Assembly: GCF_026913015.1 (NCBI RefSeq)
Contig: NZ_JAPTYD010000020.1
Coordinates: forward strand, 1-63,901
Origin: Paracoccus benzoatiresistens
GTDB lineage: Bacteria; Pseudomonadota; Alphaproteobacteria; Rhodobacterales; Rhodobacteraceae
Length of the DNA stretch: 63,901 nucleotides
Reading direction: 5' to 3'
Shown here: one piece after another, positions 50,866 to 60,105 of the stretch
How the letters are laid out: every line of letters begins with the position of its first letter
How positions within the stretch are numbered: the stretch's first letter is position 1
Translations under genes and position numbers: made by a program
Notes under the pieces: model-generated
What the model was told of the DNA's origin: nothing
The model's database searches: none
What the model saw: only the letters and a program-made list of their open reading frames with translations

Positions 50866-51593
50866 ATGACCGTGCCTCTTCCCTCCATCGGCGAGCTGTT
50901 GCGCTTGTGGCGCGAGCGTCGGCGTTTCAGCCAGCTTGCACTTGCCCTGGACGCGGGCATCTCTCAGCGTCATCTCAGCTTCGTGGAATCCGGACGCTCC
51001 AGGCCAAGCCGCGAAGTGGTCCTGCGCCTGGCCGAGCAGTTGCAGGTGCCGTTGCGCGAACAAAACGCCATGCTGGTTGCGGCCGGACATGCGCCTGCAT
51101 TTGCAGAGCGTCCCCTTGCATCCCCGGACATGGCCGGAATGCGCTTGCTGATCGAGCGCATCCTGACCGGATACGAACCCCACCCGGCCCTGGCGCTGGA
51201 TCGCGGCTGGAAAATCCTGGCCATGAACAGGGCCGTTGCCCTGCTGACGGAGGGTGTCGATCCGTCCTTGCTGGAGGGAGATGTCAATGCGCTGCGCCTG
51301 ACCCTTCACCCCCTGGGCCTTGCGCCGCGGATCGTCAACTTCGACGCATGGCGGGGTCACATCCTGCGCAGGCTTTCCCATGACATCGACCTCAGCGCGG
51401 ACCGCCGCCTGAGATTGCCGTTCCCCTGATCCTCGACTGCCCCGACGGCCCGCTGTCCTTCCTCGGTGCCACGACGGTCTTCGGCAAGGCCGTGGACGTC
51501 ACGCTTGCGGACCTTGTCATCGAGACCTTCCTGCCTGCCGATGAACGAACCGCATCCGCCTTGATCCTCCATTGCCACCCGACGACCGATTGA
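50866..51593 (+). pseudogene. MmyB-like XRE regulator, internal deletion with frameshift
   Basis: The first 187 codons (50866-51429) encode an XRE HTH (LLRLWRERRRFSQLALALDAG; SQRHLSFVESGRS) and part of the MmyB-like ligand-binding domain (NRAVALLTEG; FDAWRGHILRRL). After LSADRR the frame runs into a stop. The missing C-terminus reappears in another frame from 51411: EIAVPLILDCPDGPLSFLG, then TTVFGKAVDVTLADLVIETFLPADE, ending at 51593. In intact relatives about 35-40 residues separate these blocks, so a short deletion near 51411 removed them and shifted the frame. The HTH part could still be made, but the ligand domain is cut. Confidence 0.75.
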
Positions 51594-51700
51594 CAGCCAC
51601 GGCCTTCCGGCCATCCTGCGGCGGCACGGCAACATGCTTGTTGCCGAGGGATACGGCGGACTGTCAGATACTGATCTGATCACGGCCGGCAGGAGCCTAT

Positions 51701-52429
51701 ATGACATTCGACAGCCTGGTTTCCGCATTGAGCGACACGGACGCGATGCTGCCCCTGCTGGGCAGCGTCATTGCGGGCGCCCTGATCGGCGCGGATCGCG
51801 AGTTCTTGGGCAAGCCGGCCGGACTGCGCACCCATGCACTTGTGTGCTTTGCTTCCGCCCTGATGACCTTGCTGGGCTTGAGAATGGCGGAATGGACAGT
51901 GGTCTTTCCCGAAGGCACCCAGATCGTGTCGGACATGGCGCGGATGCCGCATGCCATCCTGACCGGCATAGGTTTTCTGGGGGCGGGCGTCATCTTTCGG
52001 TCAGGAATTTCGGTTCACGGGCTGACCACGGCGGCATCGCTCTGGTTGACGGCGTCACTGGGCATCGTCTTCGGCGCGGGCCTTCTGGAGCTTGCGACCA
52101 TTTCCACGGCCATCGCCCTTGTTGTTCTTGTATTCCAGCGCACCTTGCGGCGCATCTCTCCGCCGCAGCCGGTTGTTCGCATCAAGGTCGCCGTGAACGC
52201 AGAAAGCAGCTATGACGCCGCCCGCCTTGCAAGTCTTCTTGCGGCCCAGGGCCTTCGGGCGACTTCTCCCTCGATTGAGCATGAGCGCGCGACCGGTCTG
52301 CGCCGCTATACGCTTCTGGGCTCGGCCTACAAGCAGGACATCAATGCGGAAAGTCTCGCCCGGGCGATCCGGGAGGATGCTGCGGTGCAAGAGTTGTCAA
52401 TCATCCCGCTTGAAAACGAAATCGGCTGA
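51701..52429 (+). CDS. MgtC/SapB-family membrane protein
   Basis: A 242-aa protein. Five or so membrane helices lie in residues 15-145, with the MgtC/SapB signature LIGADREFLGKPAGLRTHALVC and GIGFLGAGVIF-x-GLTTAASLW. A soluble C-terminal ACT-like domain is at about 155-240. AGGAG lies five bases before the ATG. Family members modulate magnesium or phosphate homeostasis or membrane potential and F-ATPase; the exact role here is unknown. It is a single-gene unit following the broken XRE gene by 107 bp. Confidence 0.88.
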   Translation: MTFDSLVSALSDTDAMLPLLGSVIAGALIGADREFLGKPAGLRTHALVCFASALMTLLGLRMAEWTVVFPEGTQIVSDMARMPHAILTGIGFLGAGVIFRSGISVHGLTTAASLWLTASLGIVFGAGLLELATISTAIALVVLVFQRTLRRISPPQPVVRIKVAVNAESSYDAARLASLLAAQGLRATSPSIEHERATGLRRYTLLGSAYKQDINAESLARAIREDAAVQELSIIPLENEIG

Positions 52430-52618
52430 CGCCAGGCGCGCCTTGCTTGGTGGATAGTGGGCGGTCGCGCGACTTCGGGCGGCGCGCTTTCTGACTGCCT
52501 GAGTGCACGAATCATGGTGCCGCTGGCACAATCTTCAGACTGGCAGATGTGTCGGGAGGCTCTGCCCGCCCTTTCTGGAGCGCACCTGCCCGCCAACAAG
52601 ATCCGTCTGGCCATCGTG

Positions 52619-53524
52619 TCAGTTGAAGAAGGCGTAGTCCTCCTTGACCCGTTGTTCGAAGAACTCCGAGAACAGCGCTAAGCGGGCCGGAATGCGGTCC
52701 AGAGGCGGGTAGTAGAGTGTCAGCCACAGCTCGGGCGCGCTCCATGCGGGAAGAAGGCGCTGCAAGGTCCCGTTTTCCAGATCCGGCTGGATCATGAAGC
52801 GGGGCAACAGCACGATCCCTTGGCCGTTGCGCGCCAGTCCCGTCATCAGCATCGCATTGTTCGCGGCCAGGACGCTGCCGGCCCGGACGCGGCAGACCTC
52901 GTCACCGTTCCGCAACTCCCATGTTTCTGACAGGGCGAGGGGGTCATGTGCGATGCAAGCGTGGCGATCCAGATCGGCAGGGTGACCTGGCACGCCATGG
53001 AGGCGCAGGTAATTGCCCGAAGCGGCAAGGGTGCGGTCGACACGACAGATCTTGCGCCAGATGCTCAGCACCTCGCGCGGCGCGCGGGATATGCGGATCG
53101 CCAGATCGAAGCTGTCGTCCACGCTGTCCACGAAGCTGTCCGTCAGCGTGACCGAGAAGGTCACGGACGGATGAAGCACGCGGAACTGGGAAATCAGATC
53201 GGGAAGGATGCGTGTGCCGAAGGCCAGCGGTGCATTGAGCCGGATCAGCCCCGCCGTGTCGCCATGCCGTTCGCGCAGCTCCTCGACGGCACGCTGCAGA
53301 TCCTCGACAAGCGGGCTCGTGCGGGCCGCATAGGCGGCACCTGCCGGGGTGAGCGACACACGCCGGGTCGTCCGGATGAAAAGCTGAACACCCAGCCGGT
53401 CCTCCAGTCCGGCGATGGCGCGGGTGACGGACGGCGGGGTCATCGCCAGGGCACGGGACGCGCCGACAAAGCTGCCCTCGCGGGCCACGGCCAGAAAGAC
53501 GCGCAGATCCTCGACCTCGCCCAT
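52619..53524 (-). CDS. LysR-family regulator of the VOC-pirin pair
   Basis: A 301-aa LysR protein. The HTH is at 1-60 (LRVFLAVAREGSFVGASRALAMTPPSVTRAIAGLEDRLG) and the substrate domain at 88-295. It is divergent from a VOC dioxygenase-like gene and a pirin gene across 163 bp. LysR-VOC-pirin clusters are widespread and respond to quinones or other electrophiles, so that role is likely. The ATG at 53524 gives the canonical length; the frame is open further upstream. Confidence 0.87.
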   Translation of the reverse strand: MGEVEDLRVFLAVAREGSFVGASRALAMTPPSVTRAIAGLEDRLGVQLFIRTTRRVSLTPAGAAYAARTSPLVEDLQRAVEELRERHGDTAGLIRLNAPLAFGTRILPDLISQFRVLHPSVTFSVTLTDSFVDSVDDSFDLAIRISRAPREVLSIWRKICRVDRTLAASGNYLRLHGVPGHPADLDRHACIAHDPLALSETWELRNGDEVCRVRAGSVLAANNAMLMTGLARNGQGIVLLPRFMIQPDLENGTLQRLLPAWSAPELWLTLYYPPLDRIPARLALFSEFFEQRVKEDYAFFN

Positions 53525-53687
53525 GCAAATGCCTCGGATGGGACGCAGCCAATGGCGCCGCGTCTGGTTGCAGGTTCGAGCCAAGTGATAGTTGCCATGG
53601 ATGAAATAGTGAATGGCCTGTTATCTGTCTTATCGGGAACGGCAGCGTGGCCCATCTTCAGGACAACCGCCCCCGAGGAGCACCCCC

Positions 53688-54596
53688 ATGAGCCTTCCGA
53701 TCACCGGACTTCATCACGTCACCTCGCTTGCCTCGGATCCGCAGGCGAACAGCGACTTCTTCACCAGGAGGCTGGGCCTGCGCCGCGTCAAGAAGACCGT
53801 CAACTTCGATGCGCCAGACGTGTATCACCTGTATTACGGCGATGCGCAGGGCAGGCCCGGCAGCGTGATGACCTATTTCCCGTTTCCCCATATCGCGCGC
53901 GGCCGTCCCGGCACGGGCGAGGTGGCCGAAACGGTGTTCGCCGTCCCGCCCGGCAGCCTGGGTTTCTGGAAGGACCGCCTTGGCGGCCAGGATGAGACCA
54001 GCTTTGGCGAAACGCGGCTGCGCTTCCGCGGACCGGATGGCGACCGGTTCGCCCTGGTCGAGACGGATGATCCTCGCCAAGGCTGGACCGGCGCGGTGGA
54101 CGGAGACCACGCGGTGCGCGGTTTTCGCGGCGCCACCCTGCGGCTGCGCGACAAGGGTGCCACGGCGGAACTGCTGCGCTTCATGGGCTATGAAGCCGAG
54201 GCAAGCGACGGCAACCTGACCCGCTTCCGGCTGCCGGACGGCAACGGGGCCGACATCATCGACCTGGAAACGCTGCCCGAAGCCGCGGCCGCGCGGCAGG
54301 GTGGCGGCTCTGTCCACCATGTCGCCTTCTCGGTTCCCGACCGGGCGGCGCAGGACCAGGTCCGCAAGGCGATCGCCGATACCGGCTATCAGGTGACGCC
54401 GCCGATCGACCGCGACTACTTCTGGGCGATCTACTTCCGCACGCCCGGCGGCGTCCTCTTCGAGGTCGCCACCGCCGAGCCCGGCTTCGCCCGCGACGAG
54501 CCCCTGGACCAGCTGGGCCAGTCGCTCAAGCTGCCGCGCCAGCACGAACATCTGCGCGCCAAACTGGAACAGCATCTTGAGCCCATCAAGGACTGA
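53688..54596 (+). CDS. VOC-family ring-cleaving dioxygenase-like protein (MhqO type)
   Basis: A 302-aa vicinal-oxygen-chelate protein with two modules, at about 5-150 and 155-290. Metal-ligand candidates are His in GLHHVTSLASD, His in SVHHVAFSVPD and Glu in GVLFEVATAEP, the pattern seen in hydroquinone/MhqO- and LinE-like ring-cleaving dioxygenases. GAGGAG precedes the ATG. It is followed by a pirin gene and divergent from a LysR regulator. Its likely job is removal of hydroquinones or related electrophiles. Confidence 0.85.
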   Translation: MSLPITGLHHVTSLASDPQANSDFFTRRLGLRRVKKTVNFDAPDVYHLYYGDAQGRPGSVMTYFPFPHIARGRPGTGEVAETVFAVPPGSLGFWKDRLGGQDETSFGETRLRFRGPDGDRFALVETDDPRQGWTGAVDGDHAVRGFRGATLRLRDKGATAELLRFMGYEAEASDGNLTRFRLPDGNGADIIDLETLPEAAAARQGGGSVHHVAFSVPDRAAQDQVRKAIADTGYQVTPPIDRDYFWAIYFRTPGGVLFEVATAEPGFARDEPLDQLGQSLKLPRQHEHLRAKLEQHLEPIKD

Positions 54597-54715
54597 GCCT
54601 TGATTGCCCCCTCCCGCGCGGCCGCCGCCCCCTGGTCCCTGCAGGACGACATCAGCGCCTTTGAGCAATCCTCCCGACATCCACCACACCATCGCACCCG
54701 GAAAGGTCTGACCCC

Positions 54716-55645
54716 ATGAGCTGGAACCCCACCCAGAACCCCGACTGCCCGCTGGACCGCCTGGACAGCATCGAGACGCTGATCATTCCCCGCGCCCGTG
54801 ATCTTGGCGGGTTCGAGGTGCGCCGCGCGCTGCCCGCGCCGAAGCGCCAGATGGTCGGGCCGTTCATCTTCTTCGACCAGATGGGTCCGGCCGAGTTCCT
54901 GACCGGCGGCGGCATCGATGTGCGCCCCCATCCCCATATCGGCCTTGCCACCGTGACCTATCTCTACAAGGGCGAGTTTCATCACCGCGACAGCACCGGC
55001 GCCGACCAGATGGTTTATCCGGGCGAGGTGAACTGGATGATCGCCGGCAACGGCGTCACCCATTCCGAACGCACCTCCGAGGAGATGCAGACGAGGCCCG
55101 GCTCGCTTTTCGGCATCCAGACCTGGGTGGCGCTGCCCGAGCATGCCGAGGATACGGCGGCCAGCTTCGAGCATCACGGGCGCGAGGCGCTGCCCTTCAT
55201 CGACGAGGGTGGCAAGCAGGTCCGCCTGATCCTCGGCTCGGCCTATGGCGCGACGGCCCCGGTCAAGACCTTTACCGAAACCTTCTATGCCGATGCCGTG
55301 CTGGCGGCGGGCGCGAAACTGCCGCTGCCCGACAACCACGAGGATCGCGGCGTCTATGTGTCCGAAGGTTCGGTCACCATTGCCGGCGACACCTTCGAGG
55401 CGGGCCGCATGATGGTGTTCCGCCCCGGCGACCGCATCACCCTGACCGCGGGGGACCGCGGCGCCCGCCTGATGGTCCTGGGGGGCGAGACGCTCAACGG
55501 GCCGCGCTATATCTCATGGAACTTCGTCGCCTCCTCGCAGGAACGCATCGATGCCGCCAAGGAGGCATGGCGCCAGGGCGATTGGGCGCATGGCCGCTTT
55601 CAATTGCCGCCTGGCGATGATGCGGAGTTCATTCCGCTGCCGTAA
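54716..55645 (+). CDS. Pirin family protein
   Basis: A 309-aa bicupin. The N-terminal pirin domain has the metal ligands visible as two His in RPHPHIGLAT and His/Glu in NGVTHSERT. The C-terminal pirin_C cupin is at about 180-290 (GAKLPLPDNHEDRGVYVSEGSVTI). Some bacterial pirins have quercetinase activity. It follows the VOC gene by 119 bp on the same strand and probably shares its LysR control, suggesting a quinone or aromatic stress function. Confidence 0.92.
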   Translation: MSWNPTQNPDCPLDRLDSIETLIIPRARDLGGFEVRRALPAPKRQMVGPFIFFDQMGPAEFLTGGGIDVRPHPHIGLATVTYLYKGEFHHRDSTGADQMVYPGEVNWMIAGNGVTHSERTSEEMQTRPGSLFGIQTWVALPEHAEDTAASFEHHGREALPFIDEGGKQVRLILGSAYGATAPVKTFTETFYADAVLAAGAKLPLPDNHEDRGVYVSEGSVTIAGDTFEAGRMMVFRPGDRITLTAGDRGARLMVLGGETLNGPRYISWNFVASSQERIDAAKEAWRQGDWAHGRFQLPPGDDAEFIPLP

Positions 55646-55963
55646 CCTGAAGGGCAGCGCGGCGCTCGGTCAGCTTGAGGACCAGCGCCGCCCCAGAAGC
55701 CCTTCAGGTCCGGGAACCCGCAGGTCCGACGCCTGAGCATGGTGATGTCGGCGCACCCCGAAGGCCGAGGCGCAGCCGCGACGGATGGCGGTGCTGTGCC
55801 GTGTCCTGCGGCGCTATGCGGGATGGGGATGCAGGCAACGCATGGCGGCCCTGCCCGAAAAGCATGTGTGCCATGGCATACCCTTTCTTGAAGTCGCCTC
55901 AAAATGGGCATAGGTGGGGTGCCCTTGGGAGGGGGAGCCGAGACAAACTAGAAAGGCAGACCC
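55646..55963. other. Intergenic region upstream of mqo
   Basis: 318 bp between pirin and the malate:quinone oxidoreductase gene. No gene is recognised. Bases from about 55880 to 55915 are locally A/T-richer (CTTGAAGTCGCC, then TCAAAATGGGCATAGG) and probably include the mqo promoter, but the hexamers are not convincing. Confidence 0.4.
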
Positions 55964-57694
55964 TTGAGAGCCCCCTACGAATTCAAGAGCAAAGAGACCG
56001 CGCGCAGCGAAGGGGCCACGCGCGGTCGGGTGAACCTGACTCGCCGTCAGCTTCTGGGAACGACCATCGCCGCCGCAGCCCTGTCGGCGCTGCCCGTCAC
56101 AGGTGCGCGCGCCCAGGCTGCGGATGCGACCGTGGATGTGCTGCTGATCGGCGGCGGCATCATGAGCGCCACCCTGGGCATCCTGCTCCACGAGCTGGAA
56201 CCCGAATGGACGATCCGCATGGTGGAACGCCTGGACGCGGTGGCCGAGGAAAGCTCTAACGGGTGGAACAACGCAGGCACCGGCCATTCGGCGCTGTGCG
56301 AGCTGAACTATACGCCCGAGGACAAGGACGGCAACGTCCAGATCACCAAGGCGATCGAGATCAACGAGCAGTTCCAGATCACCCGCCAGTTCCTGAGCCA
56401 CCAGATCGGCGCGGGCGTGCTGACGGAACCCCGCCGCTTCATCAACTCGACCCCCCACATGAACCTGGTCTGGGGCGACGAGAATGTCGAATACCTGCGC
56501 AAGCGGTACGAGGCGCTGAAGGCCAGCCCGCTGTTCGCGGGGATGGAGTTCACGACCGATCCGGCGCAGATCGCGGAATGGGTGCCGCTGATGATGGCAG
56601 GTCGCGACCCGGAGCAGGTGCTTGCCGCGACGCGGTCGAACCTGGGAACGGACGTCAATTTCGGCGAGATCACCCGCCAATACGTCGCCTATCTGGAAAC
56701 GCGCGAGCAGTTCACGCTCGAGACCGGGCACGAGGTCCGCGCGATCTTCCGCAACGAGGACGGCACTTGGCGCGTCACCTCGGAGAGCATGGCCGACGGG
56801 ACCGAGACGGTGGTCAACGCGCGCTTCGTCTTCCTGGGCGGGGGCGGAGGTGCGCTGCCGCTGCTGCAGATGTCGGGCATTCCCGAGGGCGACGATTATG
56901 CCGGCTTCCCTGTCGGCGGGTCGTTCCTGGTGACCGAGAACCCCGAGGTCGTCCGGCAGCACCTGGCCAAGGTCTATGGCAAGGCCAGCGTCGGATCGCC
57001 GCCCATGTCGGTGCCGCACCTGGACACCCGGATCCTGGATGGAAAGCAGGTGCTGCTGTTCGGACCCTTTGCGACCTTCTCGACCAAGTTCCTGAAGAAC
57101 GGCTCGCTCTGGGATCTGCCGGCCTCTGTCACGCTGGACAACATCTGGCCGATGCTGAACGTCGGATGGGATGAGTTCGACCTGGTGAAATACCTGGCGG
57201 GCCAGCTGATGCAGTCGCACGAAGACCAGATGGCCGCGCTGCGCGAATACTATCCGGAAGCCCGCGACGAGGACTGGCGCCTTTGGCAGGCGGGCCAGCG
57301 CGTCCAGATCATCAAGCGCGACCCGGAAGAGGGCGGCGTCCTGAAGCTGGGCACCGAGGTCGTGAGCGGCGCCGAGGGCTCGCTGGCCGCGCTTCTGGGC
57401 GCCTCGCCCGGCGCTTCGACCGCCGCGCCGATCATGCTGCACCTGCTGGAGCGGGTCTTCCCGCAGCGCCTGCAGACGCCCGAATGGCAGTCGAAGCTGC
57501 GCCAGATCGTGCCCAGCTATGGCGTCAAGCTGAACGACGATCCGGCGATGCTGGCGCAGGTCTGGGCCACGGCCGAGGCGGCGCTGGAACTGGCGCTGCC
57601 GGCCCCGCGCCTGAACGCGGCGGCCGAACTGCCCCAGCCTGGCCAGCCCGCCCCCGGGGGCGAGGTGATCCGCGTACCCGACATGGCGCTGTAG
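55964..57694 (+). CDS. mqo: Malate:quinone oxidoreductase with Tat-type signal peptide
   Basis: A 576-aa FAD enzyme oxidising malate to oxaloacetate with quinone as acceptor. The FAD motif [14 protein letters not shown] and the family block [22 protein letters not shown] are at residues of about 60-130. [12 protein letters not shown] and [17 protein letters not shown] follow later. Unusually, residues 25-51 form a twin-arginine signal (NLTRRQLLG, a hydrophobic Ala-rich core, then GARAQA), which would send the folded flavoprotein across the membrane. The frame begins at a TTG (55964) with AAAGG upstream; a GTG at 56030, just before NLTRRQ, is the alternative start and keeps the signal. Confidence 0.93.
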   Translation: MRAPYEFKSKETARSEGATRGRVNLTRRQLLGTTIAAAALSALPVTGARAQAADATVDVLLIGGGIMSATLGILLHELEPEWTIRMVERLDAVAEESSNGWNNAGTGHSALCELNYTPEDKDGNVQITKAIEINEQFQITRQFLSHQIGAGVLTEPRRFINSTPHMNLVWGDENVEYLRKRYEALKASPLFAGMEFTTDPAQIAEWVPLMMAGRDPEQVLAATRSNLGTDVNFGEITRQYVAYLETREQFTLETGHEVRAIFRNEDGTWRVTSESMADGTETVVNARFVFLGGGGGALPLLQMSGIPEGDDYAGFPVGGSFLVTENPEVVRQHLAKVYGKASVGSPPMSVPHLDTRILDGKQVLLFGPFATFSTKFLKNGSLWDLPASVTLDNIWPMLNVGWDEFDLVKYLAGQLMQSHEDQMAALREYYPEARDEDWRLWQAGQRVQIIKRDPEEGGVLKLGTEVVSGAEGSLAALLGASPGASTAAPIMLHLLERVFPQRLQTPEWQSKLRQIVPSYGVKLNDDPAMLAQVWATAEAALELALPAPRLNAAAELPQPGQPAPGGEVIRVPDMAL

Positions 57695-57713
57695 GAAGCG
57701 GGGAAAAGCAATC

Positions 57714-57743
57714 CAACTCTCCGGCGCACCAGCCGGGGAGTTG
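57714..57743. terminator. Probable bidirectional terminator between convergent mqo and permease-like genes
   Basis: A 12-bp stem (57714-57725 with 57732-57743, one G-T wobble) has a 6-nt loop. Read on the minus strand it is followed by GGATTGCTTTTCC, a modest T tract, serving the gene ending at 57835. On the plus strand it starts 20 bp after the mqo stop. Confidence 0.6.
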
Positions 57744-57834
57744 CGCGGCGCCCTGGCGCCGGGCCGGCAGGGTGCAAGCGGGTTTCACGTCCGGGCCGGG
57801 GATCGGCCGCCGGGGCAGCCGATCCTTTTCGCAA

Positions 57835-58842
57835 TCACGGCTTGGGCACGCCGTTTTCGAAGCTGGGCCATTCCGCGATGATCTTCTGCGCGAAGGCATT
57901 TCCGACGCGGAACGCATTTTCGGTAGCAGAGGCGAAGCCGCCGGATTTCGCGGCCAGGGACTCGGCCGTGTCTTGTCCTTCATGGGCACGGTCGAAGTTG
58001 GACGCGGTCCGCAGGACGGCCACGCGGCCGAAATCCAGCCGGCCCGCCTGCGCGCCACGCTGAAGGGCGGCCAGCGTGGCGTTGTCCTCCATCTGGCTCA
58101 TGCAATAGTCCGCCTTGCCATCGGTGAGAAGCGAGACATGCTCCTCGACTTCCTTGGCCGTGATCGCGCCGTGCCAGTAGGTGTCGGCGGAAACCGAGGC
58201 ACAGACCATCACTCCGGGCTCCGCCTTCGCGGCGTCCTGCGTGTAAAGGCGACGATAGGCCGTGGCGTCCTCGTTATCGGCCAGTTCGACGTCCTTGCTG
58301 GCCTCGAAGGCAGCCTGGACCAGGGCCGGGTTCAACAGGAACACCTCGGTCCCGGCGCTCCAGCCCGGCTTTTCGTTCGGCGCCTTCGCGCCCAGTCCGA
58401 CGATCTGGCTGGTCCATCCGGACGGCGCCTCGCGATCGTCGATGCGATGGACAAGCCCCGCGTCCACGACATGATCGGCCCATGCCGCCGAGCCGAGCGT
58501 GCCGTTCCGGGGATCGACGCCGGCAATGCCTGCGATGATGAAATAGGTCTTGGACAGGTCGAACTTGTCCGAAAGCGCCACGGCCATGGTCGAGGCCGCA
58601 GCATTGGCATAGCCCATGGTCGTGGTCATCTGGCAAAGGTCAGCGTTGCAGGCGACGGTGCCGGCGCTTTCCGGCAGGCCGGCGACCTCGATCCTGTTCG
58701 GAAGTTCCAGATTGTCCTGCCACGGCTTCGCCTCGGCAGCGAACATGGCGATGACCATGACCTTGGGCGCGATGACCTCCGCGTTCGCGGCGGCGGGCAG
58801 AAGGGCGGTCGTCAGGATCAGGCCGAGACGTTTGAGTGTCAT
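57835..58842 (-). CDS. Purine nucleoside permease (NUP) family protein, exported
   Basis: A 335-aa protein. The signal peptide is at about 1-23 (LGLILTTALLPAAANA) and a NUP-family domain covers the rest: PKVMVIAMFAAEAKPW, CQMTTTMGYANAAASTMA, FIIAGIAGVDP, HGAITAKEVEEHV and VLRTASNFDRAHEGQ. Fungal NUPs are nucleoside transporters, but the fold relates to nucleoside phosphorylases and hydrolases. A secreted bacterial member without membrane helices is therefore more likely a periplasmic binding or hydrolytic protein. The start at 58842 has GGAG six bases upstream; an ATG four codons earlier (58854) is weaker. Confidence 0.8.
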   Translation of the reverse strand: MTLKRLGLILTTALLPAAANAEVIAPKVMVIAMFAAEAKPWQDNLELPNRIEVAGLPESAGTVACNADLCQMTTTMGYANAAASTMAVALSDKFDLSKTYFIIAGIAGVDPRNGTLGSAAWADHVVDAGLVHRIDDREAPSGWTSQIVGLGAKAPNEKPGWSAGTEVFLLNPALVQAAFEASKDVELADNEDATAYRRLYTQDAAKAEPGVMVCASVSADTYWHGAITAKEVEEHVSLLTDGKADYCMSQMEDNATLAALQRGAQAGRLDFGRVAVLRTASNFDRAHEGQDTAESLAAKSGGFASATENAFRVGNAFAQKIIAEWPSFENGVPKP

Positions 58843-58994
58843 GTGTATCTCCATTCTGGAGACCGCGCCTTTTGCGAAAGGCGCAGCCGGGGAAGGAGAA
58901 CCTGTGCCCAACCGCACGGGTCGCATCAAGCGTCGTCGACACGCAGGGCACGAAGAAAAAGGTTCCTGACGAATTGACAGGCAGAACCCGGCCT

Positions 58995-59954
58995 TCAGCA
59001 ATACCGTTCCACGAAGGCCATCTGGTGATCGCCATAGCGGTCGCCATGGGCAAACCCGGCGGGCAGGAGACGCTCGATTTCCGCGATGTCGGCGGCATCC
59101 AGTTCAGCGCCGAGCCAGTCGCGGAGGTGATCCGCCGTCCGGGTGCCCGGGATCGGAATGATGTGATCGCCCTGCGCCAGAACCCATGCAAGCGCCGCAC
59201 CCGCGACCGTCCAGCCACGCTCGGCGCACAAGGCGCGGAATGGCGCAACGGCGGCAAGGTTGGCCGAGAAGTTCGGCTCGATGAACCGCGGATTGGTGTC
59301 GCGGAAGTCGATGCCCGTGCGGAAATCGCGCTTCAGCGGCGCGCGGCCGAACATCCCCCGGCCCAGCGGAGAAAAGGCGACAAAGGCCACGCCAAGTTCC
59401 CTGCAGGCCTGGATCAGGCCAAGCTGGGGCAGCCGCGTCCAGAGGGAAAACTCGTTCTGCACCGCTGTTACCGGATGCTCGGCATGGGCGCGGCGCAGGG
59501 TCGAGGGCGAGACCTCGGACAGGCCGTATCCGCCGAGCTTTCCTTCCTGGACCAGCCTTGCCATCGTTCCCGCCAGATCCTCGACGGGGATGTCGGGCTG
59601 GCGGCGGTGGATGTAGTAAAGCTCCACATGATCGCGCTTCAGCCGCCGCAACGACTGCTCGAGGCACTTGCGGATATAGGCTTCGTCGTTGCGCACCGTC
59701 CGGGGCGGTCCATTGAGGATGCCGCATTTCGTCGCAAGATGGATGTCCCGGCGCCCCCACTTGCCGATGATCTCCTCGGACAGGCCCATGCCATAGATGT
59801 CGGCCGTATCCAGATGGGTGATCCCCGCATCCGCCGCCGCATCGAGGCAGGCCAGGGATGTCGCTTCGTCCGTCGGGCCGAACATTCCGCCAAAGCTCAT
59901 CGCGCCAAAGCCGATGGCGCCAACCTCGCGCGTGCCAAGCCGCCTCTGCTTCAC
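58995..59954 (-). CDS. Aldo/keto reductase, IolS/YajO-like
   Basis: A 319-aa AKR with the catalytic tetrad Asp and Tyr in HLDTADIYGMG, Lys in LATKCGIL and His in YYIHRRQPDIP. The family segments YGLSEVSPSTLRRAHA and VAFSPLGRGMFG are also present. The start is the GTG at 59954, five bases after AGGAGG; the open frame extends further upstream but without a ribosome site. A hairpin lies between it and the upstream transporter gene, so it may be read separately. Substrate unknown. Confidence 0.86.
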   Translation of the reverse strand: MKQRRLGTREVGAIGFGAMSFGGMFGPTDEATSLACLDAAADAGITHLDTADIYGMGLSEEIIGKWGRRDIHLATKCGILNGPPRTVRNDEAYIRKCLEQSLRRLKRDHVELYYIHRRQPDIPVEDLAGTMARLVQEGKLGGYGLSEVSPSTLRRAHAEHPVTAVQNEFSLWTRLPQLGLIQACRELGVAFVAFSPLGRGMFGRAPLKRDFRTGIDFRDTNPRFIEPNFSANLAAVAPFRALCAERGWTVAGAALAWVLAQGDHIIPIPGTRTADHLRDWLGAELDAADIAEIERLLPAGFAHGDRYGDHQMAFVERYC

Positions 59955-60059
59955 CTGTGCCTCCTGTGCCCGTGGTGCGGCAGGGAAAGCGCGGCCTGTC
60001 CCCGTCGTCAAGGGACCGCGCGCCTGTCCGACTGTCGGCGGAGGCCGGACAGCAAGGAA

Positions 60060-60081
60060 GAAGCGGCCGAAAGGCCGCTTC
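60060..60081 (-). terminator. Hairpin terminator downstream of the MHS transporter gene
   Basis: A perfect 9-bp stem GAAGCGGCC (60060-60068) / GGCCGCTTC (60073-60081) closes a GAAA tetraloop (TTTC on the minus strand). On the minus strand it is followed by TTCCTTGCT. It begins 25 bp after the transporter stop codon. Confidence 0.7.
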
Positions 60082-60105
60082 CCGGTTCGCTTGCCAGAAA
60101 GCCGT

